Shown here piece after piece: positions 1 to 12,414 of a stretch of DNA of 64,000 nucleotides. Under the pieces are notes generated by a model. It ran no database searches. It saw only the letters and a list, made by a program, of their open reading frames with translations, and was not told the origin of the DNA. This DNA is from Rhipicephalus microplus. Taxonomy: Eukaryota; Arthropoda; Arachnida; Ixodida; Ixodidae. The DNA lies in contig NC_134710.1 in assembly GCF_043290135.1 (NCBI RefSeq), positions 138,034,155 to 138,098,154 on the forward strand. Reading direction: 5' to 3'. Numbering within the stretch: the stretch's first letter is position 1; every line of letters starts with the position of its first letter. A program made the position numbers and the translations under genes.

Positions 1-3000
1 AGAAACATTGCTCCCTCATCCACGGAGAAACACGTTATTCCTTATGAAAATCAACATGGCTGCCCCCCGGCGAAGCGAGTAGGCTTAGCAAATGCAGCGA
101 TTCTCGACTGGTAAGGAGTACACGGCACTGAAAGTTACAAAAAACGGTCCCGCTGAGCTTGATATTGAACGAAATGATTATAAAAACAAGCAGACGAACC
201 TGTGGCGGTGAACACATCGCGAAAGAGAACGACGGAGCAAGTACGTTTCGTTCGGTCAGCGAAGCCACGTTCACTCCGAAAGACACGGGTTCTGCAGAGC
301 CCTCACCTGAAGAGCACATGCTAGGCTTGCTGTATTTATTTCTCGCAGATTCACATAGTGTAGCGACGTTATCCATGCGTTTACGGGTCCGCAGGTCACG
401 AGATGTGCCTCCAAACCGTACACTCGATCGCAGTGAAACCATTCCGAATCCGTAGTGCAGCATTGATAGATAGATGTTCAACGTTATATAAATGACTGGA
501 GGTGTGAGAGCGTCATAGCAATGAAGTAGGTGGTAGGTAGCGCCATCTGGAGGGACTTAACAAAACTAAAAAAAGTTGACTGCCGCGACGTACGTTGTTA
601 TTACCCACTATCACGGCTCCCTTGCGGATTGTTTACGCATCAACCCATTCAGGACTACTTACGGACACTGAAAGCCTAACATGTGCTGATGCAATCCATA
701 TAGCTACACATGCACACATGGTCACATAGTACACATATAGTACGCAACAAGTACACTAGCGTATACGCTCACAAGTACGCAACAAGAGCACAATCACCCA
801 TTCACACCAACGACCCACACTTTGACGTGTTTACTCACACCCTACTATGAAAGCGCTTCAGCTTATATAGCTATGAATTTGGACTGACCTGTGTGGCGCA
901 GGTTACAAGTACGTTTTCTTACACTTTTTTTACGTTTTGTATCAATACCACAACATGCGCACACGTAAATATATTGTATCTGATGGTTAGGCAAACCTTA
1001 GTTAATCAATGATTGCACAATAATGAACGAAATAATTACTAGAGCTTATCAGGTTTTCACGAAGACAAATACCCCCAAGCCTACGGCATTTCGAGCGCTG
1101 CGCCATCTGTCGACCACTGCCACAGTTACTTTTTTTTTTCTTGAAGCCTTTGAGAGTGCAAACACTTGCCGCGCGTTAGCCATTTCGGAGGTCACGCTTT
1201 TTTTTCTTCTTGTTACTTGGAGAGGGCGCAGCATGCAGACCAAACTTTGTCTCCGTCGTGGTAGGTGTTCTGTGGTCACGTCGACCTCGTTTAGTTGTTT
1301 CGTCTTAATGTTTGCTTATATTCTTTTTACGTGCGTACCACAAGTGTGACCGTTAGCCATGGATATAGCACACCACTAGCCCTTCAACGACAATGTTTTT
1401 GATGCGGTAACGACCGTCCTAGCAGTGTATACGTACGTTACAACGCGGGTCTTGCGAGAGAAATAAGCGATGACCTCGCATCCGACGGTATTTTTTCGTG
1501 AGCTATGACAGTGGCTGTTGACGTCGCGGCAGCTCTCATACTTGAGTGGAGGAACTATCGCTGCAGTGCGCAAGTTTATTATAACTTTATAGAATGTTGT
1601 GCCTGCATACTTTTCTGCTTCAGATGCCTCTCGCGATTCGCCTCGCGTGTCAACTTGCAATCATAGTGCGTGCCATAATTTTGTTGTTAGCGCTGTGGCT
1701 GTGGTGGTTATTACTCTGGATTCGGAATACTCTTTTCACAAAGGTGAGTGAGCGTTAGTACTTACTTGCTGTGCACAGCTGCTACTAGAAGTGCATCTTG
1801 TGTTGAGTTTCTCGCAACAAAGGAGAATCATGGACGAGAAAGGCATACTGCTCGCGTGCATAATTCCTTCCTACTTCTCAGTGCTGGCATGGACAATTCA
1901 AAACCAATGCGATTGAGAATTTGGTTTAACCTACAGAAGTCATTGGTTCACTTTTCACAAAAGTTTAGTTATGATGATGTTTAAAATGTTTCTGATGGTT
2001 GTAACCTAGTCTGGCTAATAAACGCTCGGTGAAACTTCGCAGCCTGTTTCCCTTTGTGCTTTCACCTGCTGTGGTAGCATATCATTATTGGGTGTCGTGT
2101 GACTATGCTGGAGGGCGCAGGTTCAACTTCCGGCCACGGTGGCCGTATTCGAATTGGGGTAAACTGCAAAGAACATCCATATGGCGGTAGTGGCACGTAT
2201 AACACTATCAATTGTATATGATCGTACTTTCACGCACTGTAGAGTGGTATCAGGTTTCCTACAATGTTGAAAAAATAAGTGTGATGCTTTTTTACGCGCC
2301 TCGTTGAATTCATGAGTGCTGTTGGTGCCGTGCGAAACTAAAAATGCGTGGGCTTACCAAGTAGGTCGACACCGAAAAAATTCATTATTTTTTCACACTC
2401 TAAGGTAATCAATAAAGCAAGACTGCTTGGGAAGCAGAGCTCCTTGTATTCGTGACAAATTGGTAGTATGAAACAACACGAGACACACATGGAAGTGTGC
2501 GGAGCATCGTGCGAGTGCCTGACGATAAAAAAAGAGAGGCTTTTAATTTACACTAATAAAACAAAATAAAACGTCACTCCTGCATTGCTTACAACAATTT
2601 TATGTAAAAGCAATCGCTCGCGACTGGCCGCAGCCGGCTATAGGCTTGGCGTGCGCATGCGCGCGAGCAAGACCCCCGTGATTGAGGAGAAACTTGAACG
2701 CTGAAGGAGGAACGTTGCTCCTTTGGTCCTTGCCGCGAGAGCGCGCGACGGGTAAAGCGCCCGAAAGGGAGGAAGTCGCTGCGCCGAAGGAGAAACGGAG
2801 CCCGTTTCTCCATTCTCGCTCCCTTTTTTTTTTAGAGTGATATGCAAGCCTCTGCGGCTAGCATTTGGTGGGCGCTCGCTCTGTTATTGTGATAGCACTT
2901 ATATGGACAGCCTCGGCTGATTTTTACCGTCGCCGTCATGCGCGGCATATGTATACGTACCTCTATATATGAAAACTCAAGAAAAAAAAAACCGCTCGCG

Positions 3001-3216
3001 CTCGGCCAACACCACCTAGATAAATTCAGTTGGCTCGGCACCCAGCCCGTCGCGATGCGCCAACGCGCATTATCTCCCACGCGTACTTCGCCCCACGGAT
3101 GGGGGAGGGGGGTTAGTTGCTTGTGCGCTCGCGCTTATCCTTCGATGGGGAGAATCGTGTGCCTTGGCTTTTCACAGGAACGATTGCGTTAGTTGCCTGG
3201 GCCACAAAGGTCACTT
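1..3216. other. no recognised gene; unique-looking upstream sequence
   Basis: I see no exon of KATNB1 or of another known protein here. Two overlapping open frames on opposite strands (35-481 on -, 159-455 on +) have no motif I know. 2590-2810 is CpG-rich. The stretch 690-800 has irregular runs built from ACACATG and ACAAGTACG. It could be intergenic or an upstream intron of KATNB1. Confidence 0.5.
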
Positions 3217-3413
3217 CGCACACTGGGCAGGCCCCGTTTGCGAAGAGTTTCAAACACAAGCGAATTAACAACTGGGACACTCGCACACTGGGCAGGCCCC
3301 GTTTGCGAAGAGTTTCAAACACAAGCGTATTAACAACTGGGACACTCGCACACTGGGCAGGCCCCGTTTGCGAAGAGTTTCAAACACAAGCGAAGTAACA
3401 ACTGGGACACTCG
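3217..3413. repeat. tandem repeat, 65-bp unit, about three copies
   Basis: The unit starting CACTGGGCAGGCCCCGTTTG recurs at 3221, 3286 and 3351, a constant period of 65, and continues GAAGAGTTTCAAACACAAGC. The copies differ at only a few bases (for example CGAATTAAC, CGTATTAAC, CGAAGTAAC). The period is not a multiple of three, so it is not a protein repeat. There are no spacers. Confidence 0.95.
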
Positions 3414-5024
3414 TTAATTCGCACTCATATTTGTACCTGTGATTACGTTTCGTGCGTCGTTTTTTGCTTAAACAGCGCGTTAAGCGTCGAGCTGTAAACG
3501 TTGTTAGCTCTCGTCGTGTATATGTGTTGTTTTCGTGCGTGAGCAGCGCGCTGCACGTTTCCATCTGCCAGTCGTTCTCGGCGTTACATTCCAAGTTGTT
3601 GCTATCGCATTCATTGTTTCGCCATTGTGGCGAAACAGTGACTTTTCCTGTGTCATCGCGCATTGACAAACCGCTGGCTTGTGAGTACACCGCATCTTGT
3701 GACCACCGACTCGAAAAAGCTCGAGATAAAGATCTGAAGGTGACCTTAATCCGTGACTTAGGTGGTTGATTGCAGCATTCGCGTGCGCTAACATTTGGAT
3801 TGAATGTTTAAGTTGCACGGCTGATGCAAATCTTGGAGTCGACGTAGAAGGAAGTGCATATATAGTTGAGGACTGCTGCGCCAGGGGCCGCATTGGTCGC
3901 AGCTGCTGCTCATAATCTTTCAATGAACTCTACCAATTCATTTTTGTTGATTATCCTGGCAGTTAATTAATCATTATTTTAAGCCAGGCTATGTTCTGAT
4001 ATTATACGTATCCATTAAAACTTCAACTGAACCAGCTGGCCTGAACTGAAGGATTTCATTTTTCTTTTTTTTTTGGTATTTTTGTTTTGAGAATATGGCG
4101 AAAAACGCTCGGGGGCTGCTGTCGATCTTGTCTGGCGCAGTTTTTCCACGACTGCTGATTTAGTAGTAGATCTACTGTTTTTTTTTTAATTTTCTGTTCG
4201 TTGAGTAATAAGGTGTTCGAATTTACGAACTTTCTATATGTTCTGCGGAAAAATCACAACAGCTGCTACTTATTCAGCGTCGAGTTTGATTTGACGTGCT
4301 GCGATGTCGTGACGGACAAAAGAAGGAAAGCAGTCAGCTGACTCAAATGACACAGCGAAATAAAGACTAGGAATGTGTGAACTAGTGTATTTTCCAAATG
4401 AACAGCTTGAACAACAGAATAGTAGTAAAAAAACACTTTTTTCCCCCATCAACACGTGTCTCCGTCTTTCCTTTTTGTCGTTTCTCCCTTTCTACCTTCG
4501 CTTGAATGTGTACGGGTGAACAAGCACTCTACAAGCTTAGACTGCTAAACGAACCTGTTAGCCAGTGTTTGTGTGTGTATGAAATATTGCAGGAAAATCA
4601 CTTGCAGAATTTTGGAATTGCATTGACATTTCGCAAGAATTTAATACTGCACATTAGTGAGCAAGTGAAGTTTGCGAACGAGCAGCTTTCGACCACAGCC
4701 GGAACATTTTTTTTTCGTTCTACACTCCCTTGCTTTTACTCTCTTCCACTTTTTCTGTTTTTGGAGTTTATGAAATGAACAGAACATGCCCACAGTTGTG
4801 ACATTCAGGCAGTGCTTTTTGAAAAGCTCCGAAGAATTCTCTCTGGAATCTGAAGAGGTGAATGCACGTAGTGGAAAAAAAAAATCATTCTATGCATGTA
4901 AGTCCGTGGCAAAAAATTGCAACACGATGGGGACATTGGCTAGGTGGTATATACCTCGAAGGGAAATAGCGCTCCAAGACGTAAGACAAAGAATCGGTGA
5001 TGGGTATATTATAATGCAATAATT
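3414..5024. other. no recognised gene
   Basis: AT-rich sequence with short open frames on both strands (for example 3452-3769 on +, 3504-3923 on -). None has a familiar domain or splice context, and I see no transposon signature. Confidence 0.5.
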
Positions 5025-5025
5025 C

Positions 5026-5140
5026 TTGGCGTTTAACATCTTAAAACCACGACATGATTAAGAGAGACACCGTAGTGTAGGTCTCCTCAATATTCAACCA
5101 CCTGGGGTTCTTTAACCTGCATTCGGCCGAAGCACCGGCC
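5026..5140 (-). mobile_element. diverged Ruka-type SINE fragment, reverse orientation
   Basis: On the + strand this reads GCGTTTAACATCTTAAAACC, then GAGAGACACCGTAGTG, then ACCACCTGGGGTTCTTTAAC. These are the reverse complement of the body of the SINE at 58173-58412, with many changes. The tRNA-like head is not recognisable, so this is an old 3' fragment. Confidence 0.75.
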
Positions 5141-7005
5141 ATGTAAAGCAGATCCAGTGAGCGGGTAACTGTGCGCAGAACCACCTCGTCCCCGTTTAGT
5201 TTTTATTGTGCACTTCTCAGATCATCTTCCAAGAAGATCTGTTAAGGTCTTTCATTGCCCACCACGCACTTCTCATGAGCTGATCCCTCTCGGAAAAATC
5301 TTGTTCCCGCGCCCCTACTTGCAAAACACACTTCCAAACTCTCACTCAGCCCGTCTTTTTCGGAAGGGTGCTCATCGTGTCTGTTTTCACGCCTGAAACA
5401 CTGTAGAGTTTCAGTGTGCTTAGTGCCATCAGAAACCTTTGTATGGTTCATTATAGGCTTGAATTGTGCTAGCTTGACACCTTCGAGGCAGCAGTAATCT
5501 CGGAATCATTATTTTTTTTCTCCGTCATGAAAGCTATAGTACGCTACGGTAGATGAATAATGTCAGTGCAGAATTTGCGATGGAAGAACTTAGCGCGAAG
5601 GCTAACACTTAAAATCTACTGATTTAAACTCATGTGCCATGAAGATATTTGCTATTATATTTTTATGTGTCGTGGCAGCACTGGTCTGACGTGCAGCTGA
5701 ATTTTCCTCTGAAAGTTTCAGCTTCACGCCTGAGAGATTTCTTCTCTTTTTTGGGGAGAAAGATATAGAAAGAAACAGAAAGAAATACAAATAGAGACAA
5801 ACATGAAATAGAAAAAACACATACAAAGGGAACTAGAGGAATAAATATAGAGAAAAATAAAGAGAAACAAGGCAGGCCGCCCAGCTACAGACTTCTTTCA
5901 AGCTGGCACCACTTCTGCGAAGCCAGGTGTATCTGTGATAGCTTCGTTTTACCACTAGTGCAGTAAATATATTCCTCGCTCACTGCGTCTCGACCCTACT
6001 GTAATAAACATATGCCGACAGTATTCGAGAATACCGAATATTATATCATCTGAAGCTTTAAAAAAACAGAAAAAAAAAACATTTCAACTCGAAGGCTGTG
6101 CAGGGGTGTTTCGGCCTCGCGTCGGTGCCCTAAATGTATATATACGCCCGGTGATACGCAAGTTCCCTACTTACAGATGCGTGGGAAAGGGCTGAATATC
6201 TGGCCTCAGATAGAGAGGAAATTGGGCAATGAGTCGCGCGCCTGCGTGTGTCTGAGGGAGTGATACCTTGACGACTTGATCACGCGTGAGGATGGGGTGG
6301 AGATGGTCCCGAAACTCGGGAACGGAAACGATGAGATGCGTATAATAATCGGACGGAGACAATGAACGCTTCGTGTCTCCGTTGCTGCTGTGATTTCGAG
6401 CCCAATTGGTACCTAAAAGGAAGCGCTCTCGCGCCGTAGTAGAAAACAACAAAAGAGGCGATGCAGGACTTGCTATGTGGTTGAAGACTATAGAAGTGTT
6501 CGTAAAGCATATCATTGATACACTGTGCATTGCATAGACCTCTTTCACGCGTGGAAACAGCGGTAGGCGCCGTCGACATACTCGGGCGCTTGTAGCGAGC
6601 CAAGCTCAAAGCTGGCCACCGGCCTCTACGATCACGTGCCAGTTTTGCAGCTCCGAGCTCAGTGCTCGGGAGAACGCATTGGAGGCTCCTCCGTCACAAA
6701 GGATTGTGGTGAAAAAGGGTGAACATTAGTTGCACGCGATTTACATTCACCCCTTTCTCCCCTTAGTTATGAATAATATATACAACAAAATATTGATCCT
6801 GGTAGTGATGCAGAATGTCCTCGGTATAACGACAAGAAATAAAGAGCATCATATAGCTGCTCTGGAGAGATGGTGAACTTCCACGTTAAAGGGCGTGAAG
6901 AGCGCGTAAGCTGTGAAACAAGTCTTTTCGGGCCAGTTGGCTCTGCCTTGATAGGAGCTCGCGTATTTCATGTGTCCTGAGGCACAGTGTCGAAATCAAA
7001 GGTAG

Positions 7006-7007
<2 letters not shown>
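5141..7007. other. no recognised gene
   Basis: Nothing beyond short shadow-like open frames. 6171-6609 has two overlapping minus-strand frames without known motifs. Purine-rich GAAAGAAA-type stretches occur at 5755-5870. Confidence 0.5.
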
Positions 7008-7076
<69 letters not shown>

Positions 7077-7106
7077 GTTTTGTTTGTTTGTTTGTTTGTT
7101 TGTTTG
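7008..7106. repeat. microsatellite (GT)n followed by (TTTG)n
   Basis: About 33 GT units to 7073, directly followed by TTTG units to 7106. The poly-CysVal and poly-HisThr open frames here are products of the repeat and not genes. Confidence 0.98.
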
Positions 7107-8231
7107 AAGAGCCAAGTGCACTTTCACTAGAACAGAAAAACGCAGCTATTTGCAATAGGCAACATGGTCAGGCCTGGTCCAACAATTTTTCTCCAGTGTG
7201 CTTATGTTACCGAAATTCCCCATATCTGTAATGCGGCTCAAATTTATATAGCCCACTATTGTCGGTATTCAGAAGTAACACCCTGATTTCGCTCTCATAG
7301 AAGGAACACTTCACTTGGGCATGAATTAGTTCGTTAAAGCTGTCCAAATCGCAAAATCGCAGTGCGTAAGCAATGTAGGAATATTTTTCGACAATATTAA
7401 CACCGTCCTTGTGCTTCCGTCGGTGATGTTTTTTTTTTGTTGTTGCATGATCGTAATGGCGTTGATTACACTTGTAGAGCGAATGGGCCTTCCGGGCAAA
7501 ATGCGCACCATTCTGAACGGTCGGCAGCAGTTTCTGATTCTTCAATTGTTCACCTTCTATTTTGGCTCACACCATCTGTGAGAGATCAGCGAAGAATTGT
7601 GTTCTTATAAAATTTTGAGGAACTTTAGAATAGTATTGAAAACCGTCAAAAAAAAAAAAAAACACGCTTCAGCTCATCTTCTTCTGAGCTCCTTTTATGC
7701 CATGCCTTTCTGAATCACGGATCACGTCTGCATCGAATGGATCGGTGTCCAATATATTCATTTGAGTGGTCATCTTTCAAGTATACTGTCTTGGAGCGAA
7801 AAAAGGACGTGATACTGCAGCGCTTAACTCGAAAAGAAACACGAAAATACACAATATAGTGTGAAAGTCGGCTTCTTGCTCTTTATATCCGAGTTTGGCC
7901 CTATACGGCATCATGTTCTTCAGTAAGTACGAACACCCCTCTCCCACCTAAAAAAAAAAAAGCCATCAAAGCATAAGAAAGCGACTATTACACAAACGAA
8001 ACACATTCGATCTGGCTACGTTTTCTGTTTTAGTCGCAGTTATTTACGCACTGCTGGTTTAGTGTACCTAACTCAGTTTGATGCGAACAAGTGCAGGATT
8101 TGGGCCATTTTTATTTGAAACAATTTTTTTAAGTTCGCGTTACAATCAGGAGTCGCCTCATTTTGATTACATACAAGTGTTCTAAATGAATGTGATATAT
8201 GCTTCAGCGTGCTTCACGTACGTTTCCGTAA

Positions 8232-8233
<2 letters not shown>
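7107..8233. other. no recognised gene
   Basis: Minus-strand open frames at 7207-7545 have no known domain. An A-run sits at 7649-7663. No transposon termini found. Confidence 0.5.
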
Positions 8234-8310
<77 letters not shown>

Positions 8311-8345
8311 GTGTGTGTGTGTGTGTGTGTGGAGAGAGAGAGAGA
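8234..8345. repeat. compound microsatellite (TA)n-(GT)n-(GA)n
   Basis: TA units run from 8234 to about 8308, GT units from 8311 to 8331 and GA units to 8345, an uninterrupted compound array. Confidence 0.98.
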
Positions 8346-9917
8346 AACCGTGCCTTGTTTATACCGAACGCCGGTAGATTCGTGCTTGCGAGTGAACTAA
8401 GGCAAACCAAAGGTCATGGTGCATGGTGAGGTCTATGTTACCGTCATTACGATTAGTGTTCCGTATAATTATTTCGAGATCTCTAATAATAACGATAATA
8501 TCTGGGGTTAACCTCCCCGGTCGTCGTTACGTTGTAGTTGGTGATCAGTATGCCGTCTGAACAGGGACAGAAAGTGTAAAAAAAGGTGCATGGAGTCTTT
8601 TCGCATGTAAGTTCTTCAGCCGAACTCACACGGCGGATACTGCTGTGTAGCTTTAATACACTGTAGCACACTTGCAAATTACATCGGCACGAAGAGCATA
8701 TGGTCAGTGCGCCGCAGTCACGTGCCAAAAGCGCGAGCTGTCATGACCTCCGAGCGTGGGGACGAAGACGACCGGATAATTTTAGGTTTTCTTGATCTTC
8801 TGTCCAAAGTATACCTTTACGCACCCCCCCCCCCCCCCCCCCGCCCTTTCTTTCTGTCGTGCGTGGGTCACCAATGTGCTGTCCCATTCAAAGAATGACC
8901 TGGATGATCTCGCCCAAACGACGGCGCGGAGGCCTACGACAAGGAAGCGCTTGATGCAGACGAAGGCCGGATACGAAGGATAAGGAAGGACACATATAGA
9001 CGAGATGGTTCGCAGGCGCTTGTGTATTATCTTTGCAGGGAACTTGGCGTGGCGTTCTTGACTCGCTGCTAGTTTCCTGCCACAAATTCTAAGCTCTCTT
9101 TCTTGAATCGAAGAAGGGAGAGAGGGATATTTTGGTGCGCGTGCTGTTTTGCTTATCAAGCATTGACCTGCGGCATGTTGCTATACATTTAACATCTAGA
9201 AAGTTCGGAGTTTGATGACACACGATATCATATGCCGCTAAAAAGTGCCGCTGTCATTTTTTTTTTTGGTCATGCGATCAGCATGCAGATGGGAAAGAGC
9301 TGCGAGAAACACGGCAGTTTGCCGAAGCGCATTGATCGCTTCCCGGAGAGCCGCACGGAGTGCATATTTCGACATTGAAAGCCGCCAGCTAACTGCGGTA
9401 CGTGTACCCCATCCATGCTGCGGTGTACGTGGAGCTGCCGTGCGTATTGGAAGGCTCCCGATACGGCATGCAGTTGCAGTACACTGTCAGCCAGGGAGAA
9501 AATCGAAGTTCAGCCGCGTAATAAAGAATTTACAGCGCTACGTCCAGGAACCTTCGCGATATAGCACAAGTGATGCAACGGGTAATGGAGAAATAGAGCT
9601 CGTGGCAAGAAGACTTGGAAGCGCGTGCTAGTGCATAGTTCCCTCTCCTTCGCGTTATGTGCAGATCTGACTGGTCGGATGAGGCGTCACTGCGGGCGCC
9701 GATCATAAGGCCTTCGCATTTCCAGAAATCTTCAACAATAGAGGTTTTCGCGATTGGAGAAGACATGTGGAAGCGATAACATTTTAATATTCGCATCTCG
9801 GGTCCAGAGCATTTCGCATTTTATTGGCCTATTGCGGGCCTCTTTCGTCTCGAAGAGCAACGTGTGCAAACATAAGAAGTTCCCGTATCGTTGCCTCATT
9901 GTCTACGATAACGAGTC
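8346..9917. other. no recognised gene; poly-C tract at 8824-8842
   Basis: A run of C at 8824-8842 is the only clear repeat. 9245-9631 (+) is a 128-codon open frame rich in Arg and Ala, but I know no relative and see no splice or promoter context. I do not call it a gene. Confidence 0.5.
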
Positions 9918-10164
9918 CGCCCGCGATTGTGGTCTAGTGGGATGTACGGGGCTGGACGGCTCACTCGCAAGTCGCGCAGGGTTCAAACCCGGCTGCGGCG
10001 GCCGCATTTTCGACGGAGGCGAATATGCTTGACGCCCGTGTACTTAGATTTAGGCGTACGTTAAAGAACCCCAGGTGGTGGAAATTTTTGGAGCCCTCTA
10101 CTTTGGCGTCTCTCATAATCATATGGTGGTTTTGAGACGTTAAACCCCACATATCAATCAATCA
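9918..10164 (+). mobile_element. Ruka-type tRNA-derived SINE, diverged, near full length
   Basis: It has the tRNA-like head (GTGGTCTAGTGGGATG, and GGGTTCAAACCCGGCTGCGG as B box), then the tick-specific body (CGTTAAAGAACCCCAGGTGG, GGCGTCTCTCATAATCATAT) and the tail ACCCCACATATCAATCAATC. The head and the middle carry many substitutions and a deletion compared with the copies at 38393 and 58173, so it is older. Confidence 0.93.
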
Positions 10165-10319
10165 GTGTACTACCTGTGGGGCTGCCTGTCTGGTATCCAC
10201 CACTAAGAACAATTACCATCCACAACTGCACTCGAACGCACTTCCTTAAACGAGGTCGTAAGAAAGTTGTTGAGGTTGGCGCACATGTGTGAAGGACCTT
10301 CTTTATTCTTTGTTCGTTC

Positions 10320-10590
10320 TTTTTTTTTACAGTGAAAGCTGCTATGATGCTATGAGATCACAACTCGGGTCACGCGCAGTTGTCCGCCGCTGCCGCCGCC
10401 GTCCGTAACCACATCGCGCGAATTTTAGAAAACAAAATAGCACCAATGACACAATGGGGGCTCAAACCCCGGTCCGCTGGGTACGAGCCAAGTATTCTGC
10501 CACTGAGCTACTCCGGTGCTTGGGACTTGTTGCCAAACTTGCCTTAGGCAGGCTCTATGTCGGGAAAGCAATCGCGTTGATACGACTTAT
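10320..10590 (-). mobile_element. second tRNA-derived SINE family, copy 1
   Basis: On the minus strand the order is TATAAGTCG...CCCGACATAG, then a tRNA-like head with A box TAGCTCAGTGGCAGAATA and B box GGTTTGAGCCCC, then a body with CCATTGTGTCATTGGTGC, and an end GCAGCTTTCACTGTAAAAA (A tail). The copy at 18525 in the other orientation shares the head, body and end. It is a repeat and not a functional tRNA gene, because the acceptor stem does not close. Confidence 0.8.
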
Positions 10591-10620
10591 AAAGCGTTCT
10601 AAAAAATAAGTGAAAGAACA

Positions 10621-10854
10621 GCCCCGCCGTGGTGGTCTAGTGGCTAAGGTACTCGGCTGCTGACCCGCAAGTAGTGGGATCGAATCCCGGCTGCAGCGGC
10701 TGCATTTCCGATGGAGGTGGAAATGTTTTAGGCCCGTGTGCTCAGATTTGGGTGCACGTTAAAGAACCCCAGGTGGTCGAAATTTCCGGAGCCCTCCACT
10801 ACGGCGTCTCTCATATTATATGGTGGTTTTGGGACGTTAAACCCCACATACCAA
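10621..10854 (+). mobile_element. Ruka-type SINE, near full length
   Basis: It starts GCCCCGCCGTGGTGGTCTAG and has the A-box and B-box regions of a tRNA-like head, then the body CACGTTAAAGAACCCCAGGT, and ends TTAAACCCCACATACCA. The usual TCAATCAATCA tail is eroded. It lies about 30 bp downstream of copy 1 of the second SINE family. Confidence 0.94.
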
Positions 10855-10888
10855 CACCGAAAGAACAACCACTCATCGCACAATGCGA

Positions 10889-11264
10889 ATAGCGCAACGA
10901 GTGGGTTGTCCAATGCCCCAACCCATTACAAAACTTTGTTATTGTTCCCCTGTTAACTGTGACGCATACTAACTTCAGCCATAAATCCTCATCGCCGTCA
11001 GCCACTGCATGAACAATTAGCACAAAATTCATGCAAGTGTTTAGCGGATATCACGCTTCTCAGGAGAATGACGAAAACTAGCATAGCGAATGCCGGCCAA
11101 TTACCCAAAAAGTTTATTATTAATGTCCTAGTGGGTACCAAGCAAGTGTGCTTGCAGCAGTTACCCAATGAGTGTTTAGAAAGGGCTCTGAAAAGCCGCT
11201 ATTCTAGCTTTCGCTGTGACCGTGCTGTGCCTTTAGCGCAGGCGTGGCTTTTTTTTTTTTTTGC
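10889..11264 (+). repeat. dispersed repeat family, copy A
   Basis: Over about 375 bp this is homologous to the reverse complement of 17312-17692. Shared stretches include GTGGGTTGTCCAATGC / TTGGGTTGTCCAATGC and GTGCTTGCAGCAGTTACCCA, and both end in a T-run of the repeat strand. The piece QxCLQQLPNECLExALK is open in both copies. I do not recognise the family, and no clear target duplication is visible. Confidence 0.85.
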
Positions 11265-12054
11265 TCCTTTTTGGCGACGTCCTGAATGGGTGATCGTAGT
11301 GGAAATAAATGTAAAGTTTTGTTTATTTATTTCTTGGATAAAATGAGTGATCTTTGCTTCAGAGTCGGTGTCTTGTGTGCGCTCCCAAATTCGCGGTGCC
11401 TTCAGCAATGGACGAAGTGTGGCTGGCTAAGCGCGCATGCTTTTGACGTCTCTCACTCATCTCTTTTGCATTGAAAAACTGATTTATTCTTTGTTTTATT
11501 TTCAGGTCTGATTTTATTTTTGGAGTGCGCGGTGCGAGTGCCCGCCGAGTGCTTTTTTTTTTTTACGACCTAGACACCACACACGAATAGATATATGCGA
11601 ACACCGTGATATCTCCATCTGAAGTTACCTTTTCTAGAGCGTTTGCATAATCTCCTAAGCCCTCTCGGAGTAAGCGTGGCTGTGCCTTCTTTAGAAGGTT
11701 GACGGTCTTGTTTATGTGCCCTCCGACACTTGAACTTGCCGACCCTCGTGACCGAGAAAATGAGAGCGTACGTAACGGCTCCTTGCGCTCCGTCACTAAA
11801 CCGGGTTGCAGTAAGGGCAGTTTACCGATTTTTGTTTTCGTTTTTGAACAGCCTTTATGGGCTAGGAAACCGGCCGGTCGTGTTTGTTCCTTCGCTCATC
11901 CGTCACGCTTTGGTTTCAGGCGCGGTACGACTAAAGAGGGCAGAAAAGCTGATATACTTGGGGTCACTTCAAGCGACCTTGCGGTGCCGGTCGGTTTACG
12001 CGAGCGCATTTTGCACTTGAGAATGCTGTCATGTCAGTCTTGGCAGGGAGTCCC
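11265..12054. other. no recognised gene
   Basis: Mixed sequence with T-runs. Open frames at 11563-11796 (-) and 11699-12082 (+) show no known motif. Confidence 0.45.
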
Positions 12055-12414
12055 ACAGGGGCGTATCCAGAAGTTTGTCTAAAAGGGCGAGGTGAGGGGG
12101 TAAGGGTTTGCAGACTGCGGTTCATCCGCCCTTTATGCATGTTTTCATGTGTGCGTGTAAGTTATATCACTCGCAAAATTGAAAAATTTAGAAAGGGAGG
12201 GGGGCTGAGCTCAGCGGTGGATCCAGAGGGGGAGGGGGCGTTAGGGGTCGACCGCCCTCCTTCCCTCTCTTCTGGGTCTGCTGTACACCTGCTGTCACCA
12301 ACTGGAGCAAATGAGTGCTAGTAAAGTAAGGACCCCGCCCCCCTCTCCGGTGTTACTTGAAGCTACCCCCCCCCCCCCCCTCCCTAAAATGAGTGGCTGG
12401 GTCCGCCCATGGCA
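12055..12414. repeat. G-run/C-run repeat, likely DNA-transposon relic
   Basis: It begins ACAGGGGCGTATCCAGAAG, contains G-rich blocks (12100-12240) and C-rich blocks (12333-12385), and ends TGGCTGGGTCCGCCCATGG, an imperfect inverted match to the start. An internal GGTGGATCCAGAGGGGGAGG at 12214 looks like a second start. CAGGGGCG-type termini with G and C runs are typical of some non-autonomous DNA elements in arthropods. The family assignment is inference. Confidence 0.5.

Noticed and set aside
35..481. 148-codon minus-strand open frame and overlapping plus-strand frame
   Set aside because: No recognised motif, no splice or promoter context, and both strands are open, which is common by chance here.
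3180..3225. Possible retroviral-type zinc knuckle (CVSCLGHKGHF)
   Set aside because: The spacing C-x2-C-x5-H lacks the final Cys, and no gag sequence flanks it.
3217..3413. CRISPR-like array
   Set aside because: The repeats are directly head to tail with no unique spacers, in a eukaryotic sequence.
7010..7231. Open frames of CysVal and HisThr over dinucleotide arrays (also at 19163-19380 and 19083-19799)
   Set aside because: They arise only because a GT/CA array has no stop in any frame. Flanking parts have no domain.
9245..9631. 128-codon plus-strand open frame rich in Arg/Ala
   Set aside because: No relative recognised and no supporting signals.
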